In this document: in pieces, positions 1-7,841 of the stretch
Layout of the letters: the number at the start of each line of letters is the position of its first letter
How positions within the stretch are numbered: the first letter of the stretch is position 1
Origin: Mycolicibacterium peregrinum
GTDB taxonomy: Bacteria > Actinomycetota > Actinomycetes > Mycobacteriales > Mycobacteriaceae
Direction of reading: 5' to 3'
DNA: 42,663 bases
NCBI RefSeq assembly: GCF_002102345.1
Contig: NZ_LQPP01000034.1
Coordinates: forward strand, 1-42,663
The notes under the pieces: model-generated
Seen by the model: the letters and a program-made list of their open reading frames with translations, nothing else
What the model was told of the DNA's origin: nothing
Database searches by the model: none
Translations under genes and position numbers: made by a program

Positions 1-69
1 AAAGCCTGGGCCCACCGCCAAACCGCCTCAGGCAGCGAGGCTGCTTGACAACTTACGGTCCTGGGATGT

Positions 70-1152
70 CTAGAGTCCGGCGAGCGGATACGCCGTGACC
101 GGTGCGTCGAACCCTTTCAGGGTCAGCGCCTGCGCCGCGGCGAACTGGCGCCGCGGCAGGAGATCGTGCAGGGACTCCGACACCAGGATCTGGCTGGGTG
201 GCGCGATGCCCACCAGGCGCGCCGCGCGGTTGACGGTGTTACCGAAGTAGTCGCCGCCGATGGCGAGCGCGGGACCGAAGTCCACTCCTGCCCGCACGTG
301 CAGGCCCGTCTCCCGTACCCGCGGGTGGGTGACCAGGTCGACGGCCACCTGGGCCAGCTGTTCGGGTTCGTAACCCACCCACATCACGGCGTCGCCGATG
401 AACTTCACCACCCGGCAGTCGCGGGCGTGGACGATGTCGGAACTCGTCGAGCTGAACTCGTTGAGCAGAGCCGACAGTTCGGTGGTGGTCAGCATTTGGG
501 TGAGTGCGGTGAAACCGGAAAGATCGGCAAAACCGATGCCGCACAACACACCTGAGGATCCCTCCTGCAGGACGTGCTCGAAGTAACGCCGTGTGCTCAT
601 CAGATGGTGACGGTGCACGGCGTCGATCATCGAGCCGATGCGGGGAATGAACCGGGCCGCGGCCCGGTAGGCCTTGGCGGTGGTGAGCTCGTCATGGGAA
701 TGCTCGAGCTGGATGTCAGGGGTGCCGGCGCGGCTCATCGACGAGATGGCCTCGGACAACCTGGCCATGCCCGAACCCACCACGCGGAGCAGTCCGGTGG
801 CCTCGACGTCACCCACCAGCACGCGCATCTCGGCCCAGGTGCGCAGCGCCTCCACGTCGGCCGTGCTCAGCGTCTTGACGTCGCATCCGGCAACGGTCAG
901 GCCGAGCGCTGCCCAAGCGCGTTCCACGTCGGCCAGCGGAACCCCGATCATCGCGGCCACGTCGGCCAGGCAATACTCCGGCGGCCCCGACCACTGCAGG
1001 ACATCACCAGCCAGGCCGAACAGCCGGCCGCGGGATTCGGCCTCGATCATCTCCTCGGCGGTGAACCCGAGACCATCCAGATACTCGATGAGCGGGGCAC
1101 GCCTGCGGGCGTCGGCGATCCCGCCGGATTCCAGCGCATCGAAATCGACCAC
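70..1152 (-). CDS. Class III adenylate/guanylate cyclase (Rv2212-like)
   Basis: The protein makes a cyclic nucleotide, probably cAMP, in the cytoplasm. The C-terminal half is a class III cyclase domain: one metal-binding Asp lies in FADLSGFT (about D210) and the second in KFIGDAV (about D254). The Lys just before that motif fits ATP rather than GTP. GDYFGNTVNRAARL near residues 300-313 supplies the transition-state Asn and Arg. The N-terminal ~200 residues are a helical regulatory region without membrane segments. The open frame continues upstream through gcvT, but the first credible start is the GTG at 1152, which gives 360 aa. It is divergent from gcvT across 54 bp. The mycobacterial relative Rv2212 is a known adenylyl cyclase; the regulatory ligand here cannot be read from sequence. 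Confidence 0.88.
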   Translation of the reverse strand: MVDFDALESGGIADARRRAPLIEYLDGLGFTAEEMIEAESRGRLFGLAGDVLQWSGPPEYCLADVAAMIGVPLADVERAWAALGLTVAGCDVKTLSTADVEALRTWAEMRVLVGDVEATGLLRVVGSGMARLSEAISSMSRAGTPDIQLEHSHDELTTAKAYRAAARFIPRIGSMIDAVHRHHLMSTRRYFEHVLQEGSSGVLCGIGFADLSGFTALTQMLTTTELSALLNEFSSTSSDIVHARDCRVVKFIGDAVMWVGYEPEQLAQVAVDLVTHPRVRETGLHVRAGVDFGPALAIGGDYFGNTVNRAARLVGIAPPSQILVSESLHDLLPRRQFAAAQALTLKGFDAPVTAYPLAGL

Positions 1153-1194
1153 CAGGTAAGTGTGCAGTTTGGTGGTGGGATCAGGCGTGCGGTT

Positions 1195-1200
1195 TAGGGT
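1195..1200 (+). promoter_or_regulatory. Leaderless -10 (TAGGGT) for gcvT
   Basis: TAGGGT fits the mycobacterial -10 pattern TANNNT and ends exactly 6 nt before the GTG at 1207. That spacing puts the transcript start on the first base of the start codon. No Shine-Dalgarno sequence precedes the GTG. Confidence 0.6.
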
Positions 1201-1206
1201 GAACTC

Positions 1207-2304
1207 GTGAGTGACGACCTGCTGCACGGACCGTTGGAAGACCGCCACCGCGAACTGGGGGCCAGTTTCGCCGAGTTCGGCGGATGGCTGATGCCGGTGT
1301 CTTACGCCGGGACCGTCTCCGAGCACAACGCCACGCGTGAGTCCGTCGGCCTGTTCGACGTCAGCCACCTCGGCAAGGCACTGGTCAAGGGACCGGGAGC
1401 GGCGGCCTACGTCAACGCGGCCCTCACCAACGACCTGAACCGGATCGGACCGGGCAAGGCGCAGTACACCCTGTGCTGCACCGAGTCGGGCGGCGTGATT
1501 GACGACCTGATCGCCTACTACGTCTCCGACGACGAGATCTTCCTCGTGCCCAACGCCGCGAACACCGCGGCTGTGGTCGCCGAACTGCGCAAGAACGCCC
1601 CCGACGGGCTGACCATCACCGACGAGCACCGCTCCTACGCGGTGCTGGCCGTGCAGGGGCCGAAGTCCGCCGAGGTGCTCGGCGCGCTAGGGCTGCCCAC
1701 CGACATGGACTACATGGGCTACGCCGATGCCGAATACGACGGCGTGTTCGTCCGGGTGTGCCGCACCGGCTACACCGGCGAGCACGGCTACGAACTGCTG
1801 CCGGCCTGGGACCGCGCCGGCGTGGTGTTCGACGCACTGGTGGCGGCCGTGCGCGCGGCGGGCGGCGAGCCCGCGGGCCTGGGTGCCCGCGACACCCTGC
1901 GCACCGAGATGGGCTACCCGCTGCACGGACACGAACTGTCGCTGGACATCTCGCCGCTGCAGGCCCGCTGCGGCTGGGCGATCGGATGGAAGAAGGACGC
2001 GTTCTGGGGCCGCGACGCGCTGCTGGCAGAGAAGGAGGCCGGGCCGGTCCGCGTACTGCGCGGGCTCAAGGCCGTCGGCCGCGGAGTGCTGCGCGCCGAT
2101 CTCGCGGTGCTCGACGGGGACACCCGGATCGGGACCACGACTTCGGGAACGTTCTCACCGTCACTGAAAGTCGGTATCGCGCTGGCGCTCATCGACACCG
2201 CCACCGACATCGCCGACGGGCAGCGGGTGAATGTGGACGTGCGTGGCCGCGCCGTCGAATGCGAAGTGGTCAAGCCACCGTTCGTGGCCCCGCACACCCG
2301 CTGA
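1207..2304 (+). CDS. gcvT: Aminomethyltransferase, glycine cleavage T protein
   Basis: This is the T protein of the glycine cleavage system. It moves the aminomethyl group from lipoylated H protein to tetrahydrofolate, giving methylene-THF and ammonia. At 365 aa it has the normal family length. Visible motifs are FDVSHLGK (50-57), GGVIDDL with the conserved Asp pair (95-101), and TGYTGEHGYEL (187-197), part of the folate pocket. The GTG at 1207 is supported by a leaderless -10 ending 6 nt upstream. It stands apart from gcvP and gcvH, as in other mycobacteria. ilvE follows after 52 bp with its own promoter, so co-transcription is not required. Confidence 0.95.
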   Translation: MSDDLLHGPLEDRHRELGASFAEFGGWLMPVSYAGTVSEHNATRESVGLFDVSHLGKALVKGPGAAAYVNAALTNDLNRIGPGKAQYTLCCTESGGVIDDLIAYYVSDDEIFLVPNAANTAAVVAELRKNAPDGLTITDEHRSYAVLAVQGPKSAEVLGALGLPTDMDYMGYADAEYDGVFVRVCRTGYTGEHGYELLPAWDRAGVVFDALVAAVRAAGGEPAGLGARDTLRTEMGYPLHGHELSLDISPLQARCGWAIGWKKDAFWGRDALLAEKEAGPVRVLRGLKAVGRGVLRADLAVLDGDTRIGTTTSGTFSPSLKVGIALALIDTATDIADGQRVNVDVRGRAVECEVVKPPFVAPHTR

Positions 2305-2344
2305 GCTCCCGCTCCCGAGGGGAAATGCGCTAGCGACCGGGCGA

Positions 2345-2350
2345 TACAAT
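2345..2350 (+). promoter_or_regulatory. Leaderless -10 (TACAAT) for ilvE
   Basis: TACAAT, a near-consensus TANNNT hexamer, ends 6 nt before the ATG at 2357. It therefore fixes that start within a longer open frame and predicts a transcript with no 5' leader. Confidence 0.7.
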
Positions 2351-2356
2351 CGCTGC

Positions 2357-3463
2357 ATGACTAGCGGCCATCTCGAGTTCACGGTTTCAGCCAACGCGAA
2401 TCCGGCGACCGATGCGGTACGCGACTCGATCCTGGCCAACCCCGGCTTCGGCAAGTACCACACCGACCACATGGTGGCCATCGACTACACCGCCGGACAG
2501 GGCTGGCACGACCCGCGGGTGGTCCCGTACGGGCCGATCGAGCTCGATCCCTCGGCCATCGTGCTGCACTACGCGCAGGAAGTGTTCGAAGGGCTCAAGG
2601 CCTACCGCTGGGCGGACGGCTCGATCGTGTCCTTCCGCCCGGAGTCCAACGCCGCGCGGCTGCAGACCTCCTCGCGGCGGTTGGCCATCCCGGAACTTCC
2701 CGAGGACGTGTTTCTCGAATCGCTGCGTCAACTCATCGCGGTCGATGAGGCGTGGGTGCCCGCGGCCGGCGGTGAGGAGTCGCTGTACCTGCGGCCATTC
2801 GTGATCGCCACCGAACCGGGCCTGGGCGTGCGCCCGGCCAACGAGTACCGCTACCTGGTGATCGGCTCGCCGGCCGGGGCGTACTTCAAGGGCGGCATCA
2901 AGCCGGTCAGCGTGTGGCTGTCGCACGAGTACGTGCGCGCGTCACCCGGCGGCACCGGTGCGGCCAAGTTCGGCGGCAACTACGCGGCCTCGCTGCTCGC
3001 GCAGGCGCAGGCCGCCGACAACGGGTGCGACCAGGTGGTGTGGCTGGACGCGATCGAGCGTCGCTACGTCGAAGAGATGGGCGGGATGAACCTGTTCTTC
3101 GTCTTCGGCAGTGGCGGTTCGGCTCGGCTCGTCACCCCCGAGCTGTCCGGCTCGTTGTTGCCGGGTATCACGCGAGACTCGTTGCTGCAGTTGGCCACCG
3201 ATGCCGGATTCGCGGTCGAGGAACGCAAGATCGATGTCGACGAGTGGCAGAAGAAGGCCGCCGCGGGTGAGATCACCGAGGTGTTCGCCTGCGGTACGGC
3301 CGCGGTGATCACCCCGGTTTCCCACGTGAAGCACGCCGATGGCGAGTTCACCATCGCCGACGGGCAACCGGGCGAGATCACCATGGCCCTGCGTGACACC
3401 CTGACCGGGATCCAGCGCGGCACCTTCGCCGACACGCACGGCTGGATGGCGCGGCTGAACTAG
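2357..3463 (+). CDS. ilvE: Branched-chain amino acid aminotransferase
   Basis: A fold-type IV PLP enzyme for the last step of leucine, isoleucine and valine synthesis, swapping the amino group between glutamate and the branched 2-oxo acids. The 368-aa protein has the Schiff-base lysine at K204 in TGAAKFGGNYAASL, the same number as the M. tuberculosis enzyme. Other family segments are FEGLKAYR (78-84) and LYLRPFV (143-149). The open frame extends 42 codons upstream into gcvT, but TACAAT six bases before the ATG at 2357 selects this start. The last two bases of the TAG overlap the cobS stop within a shared CTAG, so the two genes converge with no gap. Confidence 0.95.
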   Translation: MTSGHLEFTVSANANPATDAVRDSILANPGFGKYHTDHMVAIDYTAGQGWHDPRVVPYGPIELDPSAIVLHYAQEVFEGLKAYRWADGSIVSFRPESNAARLQTSSRRLAIPELPEDVFLESLRQLIAVDEAWVPAAGGEESLYLRPFVIATEPGLGVRPANEYRYLVIGSPAGAYFKGGIKPVSVWLSHEYVRASPGGTGAAKFGGNYAASLLAQAQAADNGCDQVVWLDAIERRYVEEMGGMNLFFVFGSGGSARLVTPELSGSLLPGITRDSLLQLATDAGFAVEERKIDVDEWQKKAAAGEITEVFACGTAAVITPVSHVKHADGEFTIADGQPGEITMALRDTLTGIQRGTFADTHGWMARLN

Positions 3464-4185
3464 CCGATCGCCAGCCCGAGCGCGGTCAGCGTCGTCGTCA
3501 CCTCGACGGCGGCGCCCAGCACGTCGCCGGTGATGCCGCCGAACCGTCGCACGCAGTGGGCGACCAGCAGCGCCGAACAGCCCACGGCCACCAGCACCAC
3601 GGCCGGGCCCTGCCACATCCGGGGACCCGCCCATGCGGCCAGGACAGCGACGGCGCCCACCCAGGCCGCCACGACGGTGATCGGCTGGGTGCCCGCCACC
3701 GCGGCACCCAGTGAGCTGCCCGCCGCGGCGGGCACCGAACGGCGGCAGGCAACGACCGCCGCGACGCGTCCGGCGGTGACGGCGACGACGACGGCGACCG
3801 CGCTGAGTTGAGCGAATGCCATTGCCTGACAACCGATCACCACGATCACCGCGGCGACGCCGAACGGCCCCGCCGAACCGTCACGCATGACCGCCAGTGC
3901 CCGTTCCGGCGGGCCGTAACATCCAAGACCGTCGACGGTGTCGCAGAAGCCGTCGATGTGCAGCCCTCGGGTGGCCAGTAGAAGCACCGCCACCGCCAGC
4001 AGGCCGGGCAGCGCACCACCGGTGCCGAAGGCCCACTGGCCACCGGCCACGACCGCGGCCGCGAGCGCGCCCAGCAGGAGGCCGGCCACGGGCAGCGCGG
4101 TGAGCGCGCCCCGGCCGATGCCGGCCGAAGTTCGCACCGGTAGCACCGTGCCGAATGCGAACGCCCCGCCGAGCGCGGAAATCAT
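3460..4185 (-). CDS. cobS: Adenosylcobinamide-GDP ribazoletransferase (cobalamin synthase)
   Basis: An integral membrane enzyme that joins adenosylcobinamide-GDP to alpha-ribazole (phosphate) to complete the cobalamin lower loop. The 241-aa protein is almost entirely hydrophobic, with several membrane segments. It carries the acidic signature HIDGFCDTVDG (H76, D78, D82, D85), which binds metal in this family. Its ATG overlaps the cobT stop by 4 nt (ATGA, 4182-4185), so translation is probably coupled. It is the last gene of the DUF3043-cobU-cobT-cobS unit. Confidence 0.93.
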   Translation of the reverse strand: MISALGGAFAFGTVLPVRTSAGIGRGALTALPVAGLLLGALAAAVVAGGQWAFGTGGALPGLLAVAVLLLATRGLHIDGFCDTVDGLGCYGPPERALAVMRDGSAGPFGVAAVIVVIGCQAMAFAQLSAVAVVVAVTAGRVAAVVACRRSVPAAAGSSLGAAVAGTQPITVVAAWVGAVAVLAAWAGPRMWQGPAVVLVAVGCSALLVAHCVRRFGGITGDVLGAAVEVTTTLTALGLAIG

Positions 4186-5252
4186 GGTGTTGCTTCAGGC
4201 GGTCCGGCTACTGCGGCCTCCTCGAAGGTGGCCATCGAGGCCAGGGTGGCGATCGCGGCCCGCACGATCGGCAGCGCCACCGCGGCGCCCGTGCCTTCGC
4301 CCAGACGCATGCCGAGGTCGACGATCGGCTCCAATCCCAGCTGTGACAGTGCCAGGGTGTGGGCCGGTTCGGTCGAGCGATGGCCGGCCTGCCACCACGC
4401 CTGCGCACCGGGTGCCAGCTTCTCGGCCATCAGGGCCGCGGCCGTCACCACCATGCCGTCCAGCAGCACCGGGGTGCGCCGCACCGCGGCCTGGGCCAGG
4501 AACCCGGCCATCGCGGCCAGGTCCGCACCGCCGCACACCCGCAACAGGGCCACGGGATCGCTGGTCACCGACCGGGCCCGGTACAGCGCGTCGCGTACCG
4601 CGCCGGTCTTGCGCATCCAGCCTTGGTCGTCGATACCGGTGCCGCGGCCAACTGCGACGACGGGTTCGGTTCCGGTCAGTGCCGCCACCAAAGTTGTTGC
4701 TGCCGTGGTATTTCCGATGCCCATATCGCCGGCGATCAGCAGATCAGCCCCGGCGTCGATCTCTTTGTCGGCGATCTGGCGCCCTGCCGAGATTGCCGCG
4801 ACCGCTTCTTCTTCGGTGAGGGCGTCCTCGACCGCGATGTTGCCCGAACCGCGGCGGATCTTGTGGGCGCCGATCGCGGGGGACAGCGGCTCGTCACAGT
4901 CGACGGCGATGTCGGCGACACGCACCGTGGCCCCGGCCACCTCGGCCAGCACGTTGATCGCGGCACCGCCCGCGTCGAAGTTGGCCACCATCTGGCCGGT
5001 CACCGCGGACGGGAAAGCCGAAACGCCTGCGGCGGTGACCCCGTGATCGGCCGCGAAGACCACCACGCGTGCCCGGGTGAGCGCCCGCGGCGGGCACACG
5101 CCCTGACACGCGGCCGCCCAGACCGCGAGGTCTTCGAGCCGGCCTAGGGAGCCGGGCGGTTTGGTGAGCCGGGCTTGACGGGCCCGCGCGGCCGCGGCCG
5201 CCTCGGCATCTGGTGCAGAGACTGCGGGGAAAGTCTCGTCCAATTCCGTCAT
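4182..5252 (-). CDS. cobT: Nicotinate-nucleotide:dimethylbenzimidazole phosphoribosyltransferase
   Basis: The enzyme activates the lower ligand: it transfers phosphoribose from nicotinate mononucleotide to dimethylbenzimidazole to give alpha-ribazole phosphate. The 356-aa protein has KPPGSLGRLE (31-40), FAADHGV (66-72), GDMGIGNTT (175-183) and RLGEGTGAA near 316-324. E319 corresponds to the catalytic glutamate known from Salmonella CobT. It overlaps cobU upstream and cobS downstream by 4 nt each (ATGA), a tight operon. Having cobU, cobT and cobS together implies that both arms of nucleotide-loop assembly are made from one transcript. Confidence 0.95.
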   Translation of the reverse strand: MTELDETFPAVSAPDAEAAAAARARQARLTKPPGSLGRLEDLAVWAAACQGVCPPRALTRARVVVFAADHGVTAAGVSAFPSAVTGQMVANFDAGGAAINVLAEVAGATVRVADIAVDCDEPLSPAIGAHKIRRGSGNIAVEDALTEEEAVAAISAGRQIADKEIDAGADLLIAGDMGIGNTTAATTLVAALTGTEPVVAVGRGTGIDDQGWMRKTGAVRDALYRARSVTSDPVALLRVCGGADLAAMAGFLAQAAVRRTPVLLDGMVVTAAALMAEKLAPGAQAWWQAGHRSTEPAHTLALSQLGLEPIVDLGMRLGEGTGAAVALPIVRAAIATLASMATFEEAAVAGPPEATP

Positions 5253-5791
5253 GACGGCTCCTTCACCGTGAGCGGTTGGCCGGCCACCACCAGCACCACG
5301 CGGTCACACACCGCGGCCAGACGCTGGTTGACCGTGCCCAGTTCATCGGCGAACCGGCGTCCCGCCTCGGTGGCAGGCACCACCGTGAGCCCGACCTCGG
5401 GACTGACCAGGACCAGGGGAGCGGTGAACGCGTCCACCGCCTGCACAAGGACGTCGACTTCGCGGTCGATGGGTGCTCCGGTCCAGGCGCCGAGGCGGTC
5501 CATGGTCGCCGTCAGCCAGCCGCCGACGTCGTCGACGAGTGTTGCGGTGCCCGGAATCTCGCCCGCGCCGGAGTTCAGAGCCCCGGGCAGATCACAGGTC
5601 TCCACGGTGTGCCAGTGCGCGGGTCGACGCACCTGGTGTGCGCTCACGCGGTCGGCCCAGGCCGGATCACCGTCGCCGCCCGGCCCGGTGGCCAGGTAGC
5701 GCACCGGCGCCTCCCCGGCGGTGCGGGCGATCGCCGTTTCGGCCCACTGCGATTTACCCGAGCGGATACCGCCGAGCACCAGGGTGCGCAC
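5249..5791 (-). CDS. cobU: Adenosylcobinamide kinase / adenosylcobinamide-phosphate guanylyltransferase
   Basis: A bifunctional cytoplasmic enzyme that phosphorylates adenosylcobinamide and then adds GMP from GTP to make adenosylcobinamide-GDP for CobS. The 180-aa protein opens with a P-loop, GGIRSGKS (7-14), and has the RRPAHWHTVE segment typical of the family. The GTG at 5791 is chosen because an in-frame TGA lies two codons upstream and a later start would cut off the first strand before the P-loop. A GAGGA sequence abuts this GTG with almost no spacing, which is unusual. From recall, M. tuberculosis carries cobU far away (Rv0254c), so this placement differs. Confidence 0.92.
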   Translation of the reverse strand: MRTLVLGGIRSGKSQWAETAIARTAGEAPVRYLATGPGGDGDPAWADRVSAHQVRRPAHWHTVETCDLPGALNSGAGEIPGTATLVDDVGGWLTATMDRLGAWTGAPIDREVDVLVQAVDAFTAPLVLVSPEVGLTVVPATEAGRRFADELGTVNQRLAAVCDRVVLVVAGQPLTVKEPS

Positions 5792-5814
5792 TCCTCAGGC
5801 CGCCTGGAATGGCA

Positions 5815-6510
5815 TCAAGAGATCTTGTCGCCACGTTCGACCACCGGTCGCGGCGCGCGCATGCGGCGCAGCTGCGACGCCCGGCTGGCTGCGTAAAGCC
5901 CGAGCTTCCAACCGCTTTCGGTATTGTCGGGGAACTTCTCGTCCACCATGTGATTCACCTTGCGGCCGACGATGAACCCGTCGATCAGCATGATGACGAC
6001 CAGGATCAGCATCGCGTAGGACAGGATCTGCTGGAACTTCAGCGACGGCAGCGCAAGCATGAAGAAGATCATCGCCAGGGCGGCGGGCATGAACAGGCCC
6101 AGCACATTGCGGCGGGAGTCGACGATGTTGCGGACGTAACGGCGAACCGGACCCTTGTCGCGGGGCAGCAGGTAGGACTCCTCGCCGGCCATCATCTTCT
6201 CGCGGCGGTCGGACATGTCGGCCCGGCGGGTGAGCCGCTCGATCTTGCGTTCTTCCTTGGACAGCTTGGGCCCGCGCAGCTCCTTGCGGCGCTGCCGTGC
6301 CTCGGCGGCGGTCAGCGGCGCGGGTGCGACCGGGCCGCGGCGCTTGGCGGCCTCGCTGCGTTTGGGTGTCGGCCTGCCCTTGGGGGCGGTGCCCGAGGTC
6401 GCACCGCCGGCCGTTGATTCGGCGGCGGTCGATCCGGCCGACCCGTTGACGACCTGGTCGGTCCCGGCGGATTCGCCTTCGTTGTCCTTCTTGCGGCCCA
6501 GCAGCTTCAC
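5815..6510 (-). CDS. DUF3043 membrane protein (Rv2206-like)
   Basis: A conserved actinobacterial protein of unknown function, 231 aa. The N-terminal ~110 residues are charged and low in complexity (Lys, Arg, Glu, Ala, Thr) and probably cytoplasmic. Two membrane segments follow (around NVLGLFMPAALAM and YAMLILVVIMLIDG) with a short basic tail. The start is the GTG at 6510, giving MKLLGRKK, because TAACCT ends 7 nt upstream; 27 further open codons upstream are not used in this model. It lies 23 bp before cobU on the same strand and probably leads the cob transcript, but nothing in the sequence ties it to cobalamin. Confidence 0.82.
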   Translation of the reverse strand: MKLLGRKKDNEGESAGTDQVVNGSAGSTAAESTAGGATSGTAPKGRPTPKRSEAAKRRGPVAPAPLTAAEARQRRKELRGPKLSKEERKIERLTRRADMSDRREKMMAGEESYLLPRDKGPVRRYVRNIVDSRRNVLGLFMPAALAMIFFMLALPSLKFQQILSYAMLILVVIMLIDGFIVGRKVNHMVDEKFPDNTESGWKLGLYAASRASQLRRMRAPRPVVERGDKIS

Positions 6511-6517
6511 GACTGCC

Positions 6518-6523
6518 AGGTTA
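6518..6523 (-). promoter_or_regulatory. Leaderless -10 (TAACCT) for the DUF3043-cobUTS unit
   Basis: Read on the minus strand, TAACCT ends 7 nt before the GTG at 6510. It predicts a leaderless transcript that could carry DUF3043, cobU, cobT and cobS. With no leader there is no room for a cobalamin riboswitch. Confidence 0.5.
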
Positions 6524-6664
6524 CTGCCCGCCGCAGGTGGCCCGGCCACATGCCCCGGCCTGTGGATAAGTCGGGAATAGCGTCGGAACAAGGTACCGTT
6601 GAGGTAGTAGACGCGCGGTACGTCCTCGCGTTTCCTTGATGCCCAGGGATGTTTAGGGAGAGCT

Positions 6665-7021
6665 ATGACTGTTCAGGACGCCACCTCCACCGAAACCCAC
6701 GGTGTGACCCTGTCCGACGCTGCGGCGACGAAGGCGAAGGCGCTGCTGGACCAGGAAGGCCGCGACGACCTCGCGCTGCGTATCGCGGTTCAGCCGGGCG
6801 GCTGCGCCGGCCTGCGCTACAACCTGTTCTTCGATGACCGCACCCTCGACGGTGACCTCAATGCCGAGTTCGGCGGCGTGAAGCTGGTCGTCGACCGGAT
6901 GAGCGCGCCGTACGTCCAGGGCGCCACCATCGACTTCGTCGACTCCATCGAGAAGCAGGGCTTCACGATCGACAACCCGAACGCCACCGGCTCCTGCGCC
7001 TGCGGCGACTCCTTCAACTGA
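6665..7021 (+). CDS. erpA: A-type iron-sulfur carrier (HesB/IscA/ErpA family)
   Basis: A small cytoplasmic scaffold/carrier that delivers Fe-S clusters to client proteins. The 118-aa protein has the three conserved ligands: C47 in GGCAGLRY, and C111 and C113 in SCACGDSF. The usual C-terminal CGC is CAC here; the middle residue is not a ligand. An AGGGAG Shine-Dalgarno stands just before the ATG at 6665, so this gene has a real leader, unlike its divergent neighbour. Clients could include the Rieske protein QcrA encoded 10 kb away, which is inference. It is the counterpart of Rv2204c. Confidence 0.9.
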   Translation: MTVQDATSTETHGVTLSDAAATKAKALLDQEGRDDLALRIAVQPGGCAGLRYNLFFDDRTLDGDLNAEFGGVKLVVDRMSAPYVQGATIDFVDSIEKQGFTIDNPNATGSCACGDSFN

Positions 7022-7034
7022 CGTGAGCTGACGC

Positions 7035-7058
7035 CCAGCGGTCAGTACTGACCGCTGG
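7035..7058. terminator. 24-bp perfect palindrome between convergent genes
   Basis: The arms CCAGCGGTCAGT and ACTGACCGCTGG form a perfect palindrome. It begins 14 nt after the erpA stop and runs over the stop codon of the minus-strand gene, encoding its last residues GQY. There is no T-run on either side. It is most simply a bidirectional terminator hairpin; an operator is possible. Confidence 0.5.
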
Positions 7059-7668
7059 TGCGCAGTACATACGAGCAGACCAGAACCTGCTCGTTCTTTC
7101 CGTCTTTCTGCACCAGTAGCTGTGCCACACCCTGCTGTTCCTGGCCGCTGGAGCTTTGGCCTCGGGTCGACCCGCTGGCCGGTGCGACCCGCATGGTGAA
7201 CAGCACCTGAGCCTGCGTGGTGGACCACGGCACATTCGCGTCGATGCCCGTCACTTCGACGTGGCTGAATTGCTTCTGAAATGCGTCACTGGCCAGGCCG
7301 GCCACTGCGAGGTCTGCCTTGCGATCCTTGACCCCGTCGTACAGCCCGCACAGGGTGTGCCGCGCAATGGTTTCGTCATCCCCGTCGAGCAGCGCGTCGA
7401 GGTACTCCTGGATCGCGGCCTGTGCCCGCGCGTCGGAGACCACCACCGGTGCCGCGGCCCCACGCCGGCCCGCGACCAGCACGGCCGTCAGCACCCCTCC
7501 CAGTGCCGCCACCACCAGCAGCGCCGCCAGGATCTTGGGCCAGCGCCGCCGCGTGGGATAGGGCACCGGCGGCGGAAGCGTCCCGGGGTATGCCGACGGT
7601 TCGGTGGGCACCGGCTCGGGATAGGGCTGGGGCGGAATGTGCTCGGGGTACTGGTAAGAACCAGTCAT
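7042..7668 (-). CDS. Single-pass membrane protein with Pro-rich N terminus (Rv2203-like)
   Basis: A conserved mycobacterial protein of unknown function, 208 aa. The first ~40 residues are rich in Pro, Tyr and Glu and presumably cytoplasmic. One membrane segment spans about 45-67 after an Arg-rich stretch. The external domain (71-208) resembles the small alpha/beta 'DUF4878/NTF2-like' folds attached to mycobacterial membrane anchors; this likeness is an impression, not a match. The ATG at 7668 is preferred over a TTG one codon upstream. GGGGAG lies about 11 nt before it. It is divergent from adoK across 173 bp. Confidence 0.75.
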   Translation of the reverse strand: MTGSYQYPEHIPPQPYPEPVPTEPSAYPGTLPPPVPYPTRRRWPKILAALLVVAALGGVLTAVLVAGRRGAAAPVVVSDARAQAAIQEYLDALLDGDDETIARHTLCGLYDGVKDRKADLAVAGLASDAFQKQFSHVEVTGIDANVPWSTTQAQVLFTMRVAPASGSTRGQSSSGQEQQGVAQLLVQKDGKNEQVLVCSYVLRTSGQY

Positions 7669-7841
7669 CAAATGACGCTCCCCGCGTGATCTGGAGTTGG
7701 GTCAGCCGTCTACGGTGACCGGGAATACGGTTATACGCAGGTTAGCGCAACCTACGAGGTGCGACTGTGCGCGCAGATCGCCGGAAGGCCCACGCGGGTA
7801 CTGTTATGTAGCCGACTTAACGAAATGAGGGGTGACACTAC

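Noticed and set aside
1..69. Possible terminator or small gene at the left edge
   Set aside because: Only a 5-bp imperfect stem is seen; the segment is probably the spacer before a neighbouring gene outside the window.
1153..1206. Glycine riboswitch before gcvT
   Set aside because: The gap is 54 bp and the promoter geometry leaves no leader; no riboswitch-like structure seen.
1153..1629. Upstream extension of the cyclase open frame by 159 codons
   Set aside because: It lies wholly antisense to the 5' part of gcvT and has a high-GC shadow composition; no start with promoter or ribosome site supports it.
6511..6664. Cobalamin riboswitch before the cob unit
   Set aside because: The predicted transcript begins at the GTG of DUF3043, and the gap shows no B12-box-like sequence.
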